Positions 23,840-34,478 of a stretch of 64,000 nt of DNA are shown piece after piece (the stretch's first letter is position 1; each line of letters starts with the position of its first letter). A program made the translations under genes and the position numbers. The notes under the pieces were generated by a model, which searched no databases, was not told where the DNA came from, and was given only the letters and a program-made list of their open reading frames with translations. The stretch covers positions 35,715,966 through 35,779,965 of the forward strand of contig JACGWO010000001.1 of assembly GCA_034509735.1 (NCBI GenBank), in the 5' to 3' direction. The DNA is from Sesamum alatum (Eukaryota > Streptophyta > Magnoliopsida > Lamiales > Pedaliaceae).

Positions 23840-25280
23840 TAAAGCCAATCACCCATTGACCTCGAACCTCTTATTCAGATGGTGAGTATGGGCAACTTGC
23901 GACATGGGCTTAGCAAGTGGATCTGCTATGTTTTCTGTGGAGCTGACTCGGTCCAACCGAACGTCAGTCCTGCTATCCATCTCTCTAAGTAGATGGTAGC
24001 GTCTAAGAATATGCTTGGATCGTGATGAGATCTCGGTTCCTTTGCTAGCGCTATCGTCCCGTTGTTATCATAAAAGATAATTACAGGCTTAGCAATGCTA
24101 GGTACTACATCCAACCCTTGGATGTAGCTCATCAACCAAACCACTCCTTAGCAGCTTCCAAAGCCACTATGTATTCAAAACTCTATAGTGGAGTCCGCCG
24201 TGGTAGCCTACTTGGAACTCTTCCAAGTAACCACGCCACCATTTAGTTTGAATACAAAACCATATTGAGACTTGGCATCATCGTCATCCGACTGGAAGCT
24301 AGCGTCTCTATAGCCTTCCAGTATCAACTCTCCACTGTCGTAGATCAAGAACATGTCCTTAGTCCTTTTTCAGGTACTTCAGGATAGTCTTGACTGCACT
24401 GCAGTGTGCCTTCCCGACACACGACTGATATCGACTAGTTACGCTCAGAGCGAAAGCCACATCAAGTCTAGTGCACTGAACAACATACTGTATACTGCCT
24501 ACGGCTGAAGCATAGGGGATGTCCAACATCCTTTTAAGCTCCTCATCAGTCTTAGGAGACTGCTTCTTGGATAACTTAATTCCATGCCTCATAGGAAGGA
24601 ATCCTCGTTTTGAGTTCTCCATCTTGAATCTCTTCAAGACTTTCTTAATATACGAGGACTGGGCCATTCCTAACATCCTTCTAGATCTATCCCTGTAGAT
24701 CTTGATGCCAAGGATGTAGGATGCCTCGCCCATATCCTTCATGGAGAATTGCATTGACAGCAAAGCTTTAGTGGTACCCAACATCTTAGCATCATTCCCA
24801 ATGAGCAAGATGTCATCCACGTAAAGCACCGGAAACGCAACTGAGCTCCCACTGATCTTCTTGTATACACAAGGATCGGACTCGTTCTTGATGAAATCAT
24901 ATCCCCGTATGACTTCATCAAAACGTATGTTCCAACTTCGGGTTTAACCCCTTTTGGTGGATCTGCTAGGGTCCAAACCTTGTTTGTACCCATCGAGTCC
25001 ATCTCGGATTTCATGGCCTCAAGCCACTTGTCCGAATCGATGTCCGACATCGCTTCTCCGTACGTCTTTGGATCATTATCCAACTGACTGGTCAGGCCCA
25101 GAAATCCATACCTATCAGGTGCATGGGATACTCTGGCCGACCTACGGAGGACTGGAACAATATCAGTGGGAACTTCAGGCTCAGATGTCACTGCCGCCTC
25201 TTAGGGTTCCTCACTTGATTCCTCAAGGAGCACCTCATCGCGTCGACTATCCGATAGAAAACTTTTTCTAAGAACACTAC
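23840..25280 (-). pseudogene. Reverse transcriptase and RNase H of element D, core deleted
   Basis: The RT N-terminal flank runs to DPPKGVKP and then jumps to the segment before FDEVIRGYD-type sequence: about 350 bp are missing at about 24938-24943, including the first catalytic Asp motif. The YVDD box remains (just below 24829). The distal RT (SMKDMGEASYILG, then GSIQY) and RNase H (DNNGTIALAKEP) follow with several frame changes. CCCG at the junction matches both edges in related copies, suggesting microhomology-mediated deletion. RT activity is not possible. Confidence 0.85.
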
Positions 25281-26405
25281 GTTTCACGAGACAAAAACCT
25301 TTTGCTCGAAGGGATCATAGAAATAATACCCCGCAGTTTCTTTCGGATAGCCGATGAACCTGCATAAACTAGACCTCGAGTCCAGTTTATCTCCCACTAA
25401 TCTCTTGACATATGCGGGGCAACCCCATACTTTCAAGTATTTGTAGGAGGCAGGCTTGCCATGCCATATCTCATATGGCGTCTGGGATACCCTTTTAGAT
25501 GGCGCCAAGTTCAAAACTTTGGCCGCCGTCTCAAGAGCGTATCCCCAGAAGGAAAGGGGTAGTTCGGTAAAACTCATCATGGATCGGACCATGTCCAACA
25601 AGGTCCGATTCCTCCTTTCAGACACACCATTAAGCTGCGGTGTTCTAGGAGGGGTCCACTGAGAGAGAATCCCATTCTCTTTTAGATAATCAGTAAACTC
25701 ACCACTCAAATACTCTCCACCTCGGTCAGACCAAAGGGCTTTGATCTTTCGACCGGTTTGGTTCTCTACTTCAAGTCTATATTTCTTAAACCTTCCAAAG
25801 GCTTCAGACTTGTACCTCATCAGGTAAACATAACCATACCGTGAGTGATCATCGGTAAAGGTTATGCAGTACGAGTACCCACCTCTAGCCTGACTATATA
25901 GTGGACCACAGACATCTGTATGGATCAAATCCAACAGACCACTGGCTAGCGTACTTTGTCCAACAAAGGGTTTCTTGGTCATCTTTCCCTTTAGACAGGA
26001 TTCGCAGATCGGTAGGTTGTCCAAATCGTCTATTTCTAGACTCTTTGAGTCCACCAACCTTCTTATCCTATCTTTAGAGAAATGACCTAACCTCGCATGC
26101 CATATCTGTGCGTTATTATGATCATCACGTTTTCATTTGTGTTCTGCAGTCATAATCCAATTAGACTGTTGAAGTATGTACAGACCGTTGACCAATGTAC
26201 CAAGCAAATGAGAAATACCATCTTTGATAATGAAAAAACCGTTTTTATTGATGGTAAATTCATATTCCTCCTTATCAAGGACCGGGATGGAAACAATGTT
26301 TTTAATCATGCTAGGTACATAGAAACAGTCGTTCAGTATAATCCTAAGATGACTACTATGGCTAACTCTAGTGATCCTACGGCTCCGCAGCAACGGCCTT
26401 GCCAT
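25281..26405 (-). pseudogene. Protease C-terminus and integrase of element D
   Basis: The protease C-terminal part (FYVPSMIKNIVSIPVL) is open from 26405 to a TGA at 26135-26133, where A has an Arg codon. Integrase continues with the zinc-domain WHARLGH, CESC, HTDVCGP, RSDRGGEY and NGVSERRN, so the D,D-35-E triad is complete with 35 residues between the second Asp and the Glu. A second TGA at 25283-25281 ends the long open stretch 26057-25284 after KVFVS. Integrase would insert cDNA into the genome; here it is split by the two stops. Confidence 0.85.
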
Positions 26406-27414
26406 CGCCTAGCCTCAGGATCATCTCATCCTTGGTTAGCCTTCTGCTTCTTTGCAGTGCCTGCAGATCATTGCAGATGTGAGCACCACACCCGGTATCC
26501 AATACCCATGAAGCAGGATTAGTAATCATATTAACTTCAACCACAAACACACCTGGGTTGGAGAGGAGTTGTGGGCACTCCCTCTTCCAATGCCCTTTCC
26601 CTTGGCAATGTATGCAGACATCATTTGCCTTGGACCGCTGAGAACCACGGGCCTTCCCTTTCCCTTTGCTCGGTCTAACCGGAGCAACAGGGACCCCCGG
26701 AGTGCGAGCAGGGGCCGCAACCGTCTTCCCTTTGCCCTTCTTCCTCTTCCAGCGTCCGGCCCTCTTGCCATTCGCCTTGGAGGTTGAAGCCTCTCCTATC
26801 AATACCGCCGGCGCCGACTTGTGGGTCGTTGCCTCATATTGGACCAGCATGTTGATCAACTCATGAATAGACTTCTCAAGTCCGTTCATGTTGTAGTTTA
26901 CAACAAACGGGTCATAGGATGGAGGAAGCGACTGGAGGATCACGTCAATGTACGTGTCATTGTTAAGCCCAGCTTTAAGGTCCTCGAGTTTCTCCACTAG
27001 GGAGAGCATCTTGACCCCATGACTCTGTACAGACGCTCCTTCAGCGAGCTTGGTGCCAAAGAATGCTTTTGTGGCGGCATATCTAATATGCCTATCCGGA
27101 ACCGCATAAACCTCGTTCATGCGGAGCATTTTGGCGGAGACATTGTCCAGCCTCTCATACTGCTTCTGGATGTCGTTAGACATTGAAGCCAGTATGATGC
27201 TGCGTACTTTCTGGTTGTCCTCATGCCATTTCTCGAACGTCAAACGTTCTTCAGGCGTGGACCCCTCCGGTAAGTCGCTCGGTGGCCGCTCGTCCAAGAC
27301 GTAGCCTTGGTTCTCGAAACCGAGGACAATCCTCAGGTTTCTCAGCCAGTCCGAGTTGTTCGTTCCGTTGAATTTGTTAGTCTCAAGAATCATGGTTAAC
27401 GGGTTCTTAGACAT
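26377..27414 (-). CDS. gag and protease N-terminus of element D, 345 codons open
   Basis: The longest open frame in the window. The start MSKNPL matches A and F. Residues 1-200 are the gag domain, followed by a Lys/Gly/Ala-rich basic stretch (about 205-260), a CCHC knuckle CIHCQGKGHWKREC (267-280) and the protease active site LDTGCGAH (Asp 306). The frame shifts after GKAVA, so the rest of protease lies in another frame (26405-26133). Gag would assemble particles and bind RNA; a Gag-only product could still be made if the element is transcribed. Expression is not shown. Confidence 0.85.
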   Translation of the reverse strand: MSKNPLTMILETNKFNGTNNSDWLRNLRIVLGFENQGYVLDERPPSDLPEGSTPEERLTFEKWHEDNQKVRSIILASMSNDIQKQYERLDNVSAKMLRMNEVYAVPDRHIRYAATKAFFGTKLAEGASVQSHGVKMLSLVEKLEDLKAGLNNDTYIDVILQSLPPSYDPFVVNYNMNGLEKSIHELINMLVQYEATTHKSAPAVLIGEASTSKANGKRAGRWKRKKGKGKTVAAPARTPGVPVAPVRPSKGKGKARGSQRSKANDVCIHCQGKGHWKRECPQLLSNPGVFVVEVNMITNPASWVLDTGCGAHICNDLQALQRSRRLTKDEMILRLGDGKAVAAEP

Positions 27415-29182
27415 ATCTACATTAATGAAAATGTAAAGCAGAAATTAGCAGATGATGGAAATATTATTGTTCAAGTTGAACACTTGGTCTTTTAGTCTTT
27501 AACCCTCCCACTATTTATACGAAAATTCGCCACTCTCAAGCGGAGTTTCGGGAAACCATTTCCTAGTGGGCTTGGGATCCACAAGCGTAATCTCCATGCC
27601 CCGCTTTTACGATTCACATGAAGAAGACCTTGTGGGAGATATCCAATATCATTCTCATCCAATGAGATTCCCAAGATATTTTGCCTCACCTATTCACATG
27701 GTCCCGATGACTCCAAGCGAACCATGTTACTCAGTGTTGGGCCCGACCCATCAACCAAATCATGCCTCAAACTGTCGCCCCCCACGACTCGTGAGACAGG
27801 GAAACAGCGAGCGCAGTCTTTTTGTTCACAACAATAGTGCAGCTTTCCCCTATTCAAAGTGTGCCACGACTCGTGAGACCACACTTGGGTAGTGGTAGCT
27901 TCCTCACCACATTGCTGTGGATGGAAGGCTCGGACAGACCAAAATACCATTTTGATCCAAGTCCGTTCTGGGCCTAATATTTAATTTGGTCCAACCAAAT
28001 GAGAGTTTAAGTGTGACCGAGACCTCATCACATTATGGTGTTTTAGCATGCATAAATATCCAATATTTAAAGCGATAAATAAAAAAAACGCCGCATGCAT
28101 AAAACATAGCATACCCCTGTTAGGATGATCACAAGCCCAACCTATGCGACCCACTGAGCCCGCAGTGAGTCTATGGTCTGTCTAGGGTGGTCCTAAATTA
28201 TTACAATAGTAATATACCCAGTGTCATTCCAATGGGCCTTGTAGTGCTCTTGTTTCACGCCTTGATGCTCCTCCTTGGGGTCTCCGACTCCAATTGCTTG
28301 TTAAAATTAAAACCTCACCAATCCTATCTACTCTCATTACAACTGAAAGTAATACATTGGTAATAAGGAAAACAAGCCTTAACATCATGAGGCTAAAAAT
28401 ACAGGAGATGATAGTCCCAAAAACAAGAGGTACGCAGGCCCCACCCAACAGAAAATAAATGATCATACATTCATCCATACACAAGGTCTAGGGCTCTTGT
28501 GATCATCCCATGTTGATTCCATCAACTCACATACAACATAATTATTCCAAATAATCATGCAATAAAACCAATGGATATTCCAAATATCCAAGTGATGTCC
28601 AACATCACAAAAGCATAAATATACAAATAATATGCAAAATTCAAATTTTAAATTTAAAGGACATTTTAAACAATACATCCAATGCATCTATTAATCCCAA
28701 ATTAATTAAGCAAATTTAATCCAAGGAATAATCCAATTATTCCAAAATCAAAAATACAAAATTATTATATTTTCAGAATATTGTGCAGAAAATACAGAAA
28801 ATTAAATTTTCCGGAAAAAGTCGAAAAACGGCACAAAACGGCCCAGCCGTTGTGCTGGCCGGCCGGCCGCGCGCATGGCGCGCGCGCAGGCGCCCGCCTG
28901 CACGCGGCCATTGCCGGCCCGACCAAAAAAATTTTTTTTTTTTTTTTCAAAACTGTTTCAACACAATAACATTAATATTATTCTGAAAATAAGCTTGCAA
29001 TTTTAGATCCAATCTAACAAAATTAAGCATGCCAAAAGTCCATTAAATCTAAACAATTGAATCATCATATTATTCATATATTTATGTAATCTAACATGCG
29101 AATAAAGCCATTTAAAAGCAAGTAGATCATGCCAAACACATAGATCTATGCCCCTTACATCGAACCGGGCTCTGATACCACT
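27415..29182 (-). other. Untranslated leader of element D (about 1.77 kb)
   Basis: No gene. It holds two CACGACTCGTGAGAC copies (27783-27797, 27865-27879), the CCACTGAGCCCGCAGTG hairpin at 28151-28167, and the CpG-rich block at about 28845-28922, here the shortest of the five, followed on the plus strand by a T-run of about 20. Short open stretches across the CpG block are low-complexity. Confidence 0.8.
29169..29180 (-). promoter_or_regulatory. Primer-binding site of element D (tRNA-iMet)
   Basis: Minus strand TGGTATCAGAGC, two bases inside the 5' LTR that starts at 29183. All bases match the primer sites of B and C. Confidence 0.92.
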
Positions 29183-29759
29183 TGAAGGACAAGCGGATCC
29201 GACCGAGAGCGCGAGCGGAAGCGAGGAAGCGAGAAATTGCATAAATTTAAATCAAATTCAAAATACGCGAATCCCAAGGGGTGTACCCTTGGGTGCTCAA
29301 CCGGGCGTTTGATGTAGGATGTGTAAATATTAAAACATATATTTAAACACATAGGGCATAGATATACAAATGAAATCAATCAAAGCGTAATAAACCGTTA
29401 CCTTTGATTTTTAGCGTATGCTCCCGGCTACTAGCGTTGTTCCTTCTCTGGAATGCTCACGAAATCCAAACGTATGGATTCTCCAAAGGTGATCCACACC
29501 ACACCGGAAGAAACACACGTTCTTCTTGCTAGAAAAGAACGGGTTTAGGAAGGAATCGGTTTAAGAGAAGAACACTATGAATTAGTGTTCTCTTAAACTT
29601 ACTTTGTTCTTCTTCTTGATTCAAAATCAAGTGAAGAACACAAGTGTAAGAGAGGGAGGGAGCACGAAATTTTGAGAGAGAGGAGAGGATTTTTGTCTTC
29701 TCTTTTTCCTAGAAAAAGATGAATAAGGAATCACTTATGGTAGGTGTTGTATATTCTAA

Positions 29760-29767
29760 TATATATA
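29760..29767 (-). promoter_or_regulatory. Probable TATA box of the type II LTR (element D)
   Basis: TATATATA lies on the sense strand about 580 bp before the end of the LTR. The same AT stretch is kept in the D 3' LTR (near 22180), B and the solo LTR. Position is plausible but the start site is unknown. Confidence 0.45.
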
Positions 29768-30450
29768 CATAATTAATGTGATTATTGGAATGTGTCTAGG
29801 TTCATCCAAGGATATCTAGATTCATTCCAATCAATCACCATCAATTCTTCAATCAAGCCTACCAAAATTTATGGTATGATCAAATCATACCAAAAGGGAA
29901 GAGCTTGATTGGAGTTGATTTGTCTCTTTCCAAAAGAGACAAGTCAACATACCACCTAGCATGCAACATGGCTGATTTTGCTTCCTCCAAGGGAGCATGT
30001 CGGCTATGTTTAATTAAGGGAAGAAGTCCAACTTCTTCCTATTCCAAATTAGGAATTATTTCTCCTCTCGGGTATAATTTAACGGACCGGGTTTTATCGT
30101 AATCCAATTACGACGAACCCAATATTAAATCCAATTTAATGTCCACTTAAATTATTCCCGTTGATCTTTTAATCCAATTAAAAGATCCAACGTCTCAACA
30201 TCTCAACTTTTCATATTTAATCGAAAATCCAATTTACCGATTAAATGAAAGCCCGATACAATATCGGCCCGTCCATCCAATGGACTTTCCGTTAAGTAAT
30301 CCAATTACTTATTTTATCCTTCGAGATTGACTCCAAGTCGATCTCTCAACCTCCTCGGTAATTTGTGTGTGACCCTTTAGGTTCACCCTCAGCTAGACTT
30401 GGGCCCGTGTCCATGGGTGGCCGTCTAGCAACGGTCCATGGCACTAGAGA

Positions 30451-30774
30451 CTAGGTGAATTGGCGTGAACATTTAGGCGCCGATTCCGTACGGGTACGAT
30501 CCTTCCGTCTACCGTCTCCCGGCCTTAGTCTAGGGTATGGAATTAGGCGTCGGTTCCCATCCTTGACTAGGCATCTATGCTTAATACTCGAGACCACGTA
30601 TGCTTCATTGTGTCGACACAGGAAACCATTCCCTGTTCGACCAACCACTGTGGCCACAGCTTCAAACAGCATGAACGTGTCTCCGAGTGCATAGGAGATA
30701 CCTCTGTCACATACTGACAGGGGACGGATCCTCTTCTTGGAATCCACTGTCCTCGCTACACATTCTGACTGCAC
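30451..30774 (-). CDS. Conserved LTR (U3) open frame in the 5' LTR of D
   Basis: 107 codons, sense strand, matching 22884-23207. It begins MQSECVARTV, contains SVCDRGISYALGDTF and ends near PKCSRQ. It is rich in Arg, Ser and Cys, with no membrane segment. Comparison with the solo LTR and G shows substitutions but no frame change over about 100 codons. Function unknown. Confidence 0.3.
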   Translation of the reverse strand: MQSECVARTVDSKKRIRPLSVCDRGISYALGDTFMLFEAVATVVGRTGNGFLCRHNEAYVVSSIKHRCLVKDGNRRLIPYPRLRPGDGRRKDRTRTESAPKCSRQFT

Positions 30775-31386
30775 TGGACAAGGCTTATGATAATCATCTT
30801 ACAGAATGATTACCTCTCGCCAGATCCAAGATACAGCCGTCCTGTGCACGCGACTGCCATGATCCCTCAAGTCTGAGGATTACTCCCGTACTATCGGAAC
30901 CGGGGAAAACCAATCATACCGACCAAGCTTCCAAGGCTTCCATATGATGATCCCGCGAGTCAATCCAGTCGGCTCGACCCCAGTCGACCAACCGATCAAG
31001 ATCGTGTAGGCGTCCCACGCTTGTCGCCGATGAAACACGGCACTCATCCAATGAACACGACTCTTGACGCAAGTCTCAATAGGACTCTCGATGCCCTGTC
31101 TCGAGGTCCTCGACTTGGAACGTTTCAGACCCAACTATCAGTTGGTTTCATGACCACCATCCAATGCGTGGCCCAACTGCACGAGTTGTTATCCATGGTC
31201 TGTGGGCTTTGTTGCGATATAAGTTAAACACCATTTTAACAAATGTAAGATGAGCGTAACAAAGAAGGTACCATTGGTGACGAACACTCATCTTATTCAT
31301 CACATAATAATATTACATTCACATCAAGTTGTCGGATAGGTTACAAATTGCCAAACCTATTGGCTTTCTGGTCAGCTATTCCAACA

Positions 31387-33600
31387 CCAATCGCACGCTA
31401 CCTCTTCATACCATTACTCCAAGCAGATGGTACTGTCTAAGAATTTTCCATGATCCGTGATGAGATCTCGGTCCTTTAGCTTGCGCTATAGCCCTGTTGT
31501 TATCCTCCAAGTTAACTACTGTCTCAGCCGTGCTAGGCACCACACCCAATGATTAGATGTGGTTTTTCATCCAAACCACTTTCTGGAGCAACTTTTAATG
31601 TTGCCATACATTCAACTTTCGTGGTCCGCCATGGTATCCCGCTTGAAACCTTTCCAAGCCACCACCTTACCATTAAGCTTGAATATATGTTCATACTGAG
31701 ACTAGATATTATTCACATGATACTGGATGCTAGCATTCTAGAATCAACTCTCCATAGAACGTGTGTCAAGAACACTTTTTTAATCCATATTCAGGTATTA
31801 ATGACTGTTCTCAACAGCTGTCTACTGCCTCTTTGGTACACACCTGATTGCCATCGTTATGCCCAAAGCATACACAACATCAGGTCCAATGCACCAAACA
31901 ACATACTCATGCTGCCTATGGCAAAGATGGAGGGGATGTCAAACATCTAAGCTTCCTCATCAGTCAACCTTGACTGAGTCTTGGACAGCTTCACCTTATA
32001 TTTAGGAATCCAATTCCTTTCATGGAGAATTGCGTGAACAATGTTCGTGTTTTAGTGTTTCCTAATATCTTAAATTCATTCCAAATGAATAAGACGTTAC
32101 ACACTCTAAACACTAGGAACACAACTAAACTCTCACTGACCCTCAAGCTCGTTACTGATCGAGTCATACCCCGTATGAACTCATCAAAATGAATTCTCCA
32201 GTTATATGGAGTTTCAAACCTAGTTTGAATCCCATGTCGAATCACACGGCTCCAAGTCATTGATTCAATCCAATGTCCAACATTGCTTCTTATGTCTTTT
32301 GGATTATAATCCAATTGATCAGACTGACCCAGAAACTTGTACCTCTCAAGTATGTAAGATATCCTGGTCTTCCTTAGGAGGTCTGGAATATAGTCAGTGA
32401 CCGAACTTGATTTCAAATGATGTTTGCAATGTCGTACTGAGGTGTCGCTCTACTTCATTCCTCAAGGAACTACTCCTCACACCGGTTATCCTCTGAAATC
32501 CAATTTTCCTTAGGACAAAACATGAACCTGTGCACACCTAGTTTGCCTCCCACTAGTCCCTTGACGTATGCAAGACCATCCCACATACTCAAGTACTTTG
32601 TAGGATACAGGCTTACCATGCCATGTCCAATATGGCGTCTGGCCCACGATCTTTAGAATGTGCCATGTTTTACAATTTTCCTACTATCTTAAGAACACGC
32701 CAAGATGGGCCAAGGTAGTTCAGTGAAAACACCAACCAAACCATGTCCAACAAGGTTCGATTCCTCCCTTATCAGAGACGTCGTTCAATTGTGGCGCTCT
32801 AGGAAGAATTCCACTGAGTGAGAATTCTATTCCCATTTAGATACATCAAGAGCTCCCACTAAATATACACCACCCGATCCAATCGAAGGTTAATTTTGCA
32901 ACCAGTTCGGTTCCCACTTCAAATCTAATTCCCTGAGCCTTCCAAAGGCCCTTAGACTTCTGAACCCTTTACTGGTCTTGGTATTCAGTGACCCACAGAT
33001 GTCTGACTGGATCCAATCCAACAGACCACTAGCAAGCATACTTTGTCCTACAAAGAGCTTCTTGGTCTTTTTCCTACTCAAGAAGGACTTGCAAGCTAGC
33101 AGGCTCAAAATGTCTTCTAGACTCGTTGAATCTACTAATCTTCTTATCCTATCTAGAGGAATGTGACCTAACTTTGCATGCCAAATCTATGAGTTTTTCT
33201 TGATGATCCATTTTACCACTTATTTTGAGCATTCATAATCTAATTATGGGATAGTATTGAAACAATTATGCAAACAACCTAGGAGACAAGAATAACCATT
33301 CTTTGTCAAATAAAAGAAACTTTCATTGATCAAAACATGTAATCCTCAATGTCCAACAATAGAAAAGCATAATTTTTATCATGTTAGGTTACATAATTGT
33401 GACCTATCAACTCTATCCTAACATGATCACTAATGGCTAAGTCTAACTAGTCCTATAGCTTCTGTAGCAATTAGCCAGCCATTGTGTAGCTTTAGAACCA
33501 TCTTTGTCTTAGCCTTCTACTCCTTTCCAACTCCTGCAAACCATTTGCAGATATGAGCTCTACAGCTGGTATCCAATACCCACGAAGTAGAATAGTAATC
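31387..33600 (-). pseudogene. Decayed pol of element E (remainder at 21474-21597)
   Basis: Minus-strand fragments in order: protease region (about 33580-33200), integrase with zinc-domain and HTD-like remnants (about 33180-32520), a short RT remnant (32416-31991), and RNase H (to 31387, then 21597-21474 after D). The RT remnant runs from the DSDKWLEAM-equivalent directly into WRIHFDEFIRG, so the catalytic core (about 380 bp in A) is missing. Many stops and frame changes. The YVDD box is not recognisable. Confidence 0.75.
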
Positions 33601-34478
33601 ATGTTAAAGCTCAAATCAGATATACCATTGTTGGAGAGGAGTTTAGGACACTCCCTCTTCCAATACCCCTTTTCACGGCAATATATGCAAACATCTTTCA
33701 CAATTCTTGACTGCCAAACCGCCTTCCTCTTTCCTTTGCCCATGCCCAGTATGGCAACAGGAGCACTGTGAGCGCTTGCAGCCACTGATTCTGTCTTGCC
33801 CTTCTTCGTCCTCCAACGTCCGACCCCTTTGCCTTTTGCTTTTGAGGTCAAAGCCTTCCCCACCAATACAGACGGCTCAAACTTTTCAATCGTTGCCTCG
33901 TATTGGATCAACATGTTTATCAACTCATGAAGGTCTTTTCCAAGCATATTCATGTTATAGTTAACAATAAATGAGTCAAAGGAGGGAGGAAGAGACTGAA
34001 GGATCATGTCGATGTACGTCTCTTTTCCAGGATCAGCTCAGAGGTCTTTGAGCTTCTCCACTAGGGATAGCATCATCACTCCATGCTGGTGTATAGACAA
34101 CCCTTCTATCATCTTAGCTCTGAAAAATGCCTTCGTCCCAGCATATCTAATATGCCGGTCCGGTACCGGATAAACATCTTTCATGCGGAGCATTATTGAG
34201 CTGACATCATCCAGTCGATCATACTATTTCTGGATCTCATTACTCACGGATGCCAGTATGATGTTGTGGACCTAGCGGTTGTCCTCCTGCCATTCATTGA
34301 ACGTCAAACGCTTTTCTGACGAGGACCCCTCTAGCAAGACCTGAGGAAGAGTCTTATCCAGAACATAAGCCTAGTTTTTGAAATCGAGGACAATCCTTAG
34401 ATTACGCAGCCAATCGTTATAGTTTGTTCCAACAAATTTGTTAGTCTCAAGAATTACAGCGAGTGGATTCTTAAACAT
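33492..34478 (-). pseudogene. gag of element E with a mutated zinc knuckle
   Basis: The start ATG is at 34478-34476. The N-terminal domain is frame-shifted; the C-terminal half is open from 34007 to 33492. It shows the QSLPPSF segment, a basic stretch and the knuckle CIYCREKGYWKREC, in which the metal-binding His is Tyr, so RNA-binding would be impaired. The protease motif is displaced out of frame right after. The site hit by insertions in C and H is intact here, near 34003. Confidence 0.78.

Larger units (their letters stand above)
21598..31386 (-). mobile_element. Complete copia retrotransposon D with CCAAT duplication
   Basis: This 9789-bp element has both LTRs, primer site, leader, gag-pol and polypurine tract. 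CCAAT flanks it on both sides (21593-21597 and 31387-31391), a perfect 5-bp duplication. The LTRs are 2227 and 2204 bp; the largest differences are an 18-bp gap at the CCATGG block and a small gap near 23570/31133. It is inserted in the RNase H end of E. Gag is open through the protease active site, but pol has nonsense changes and an RT-core deletion, so D could have moved only with help, or broke after insertion. Confidence 0.93.
29183..31386 (-). repeat. 5' LTR of element D (2204 bp)
   Basis: Plus-strand ends TGAAGGACAAGCGG and AGCTATTCCAACA, followed by the CCAAT duplication. A TATATATA box on the minus strand at 29767-29760 precedes a region with purine- and AG-rich runs. The conserved CCATGG block is at 30411-30441. 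Type II LTRs such as this lack the W-box cluster seen in type I. Confidence 0.92.

Noticed and set aside
29155..29379. Frame repeated at 21564-21794 (MI.FVYLCPMCLNICFN)
   Set aside because: It lies at the ends of the two D LTRs, is repeated only because the LTRs are, and is not kept in G or H.
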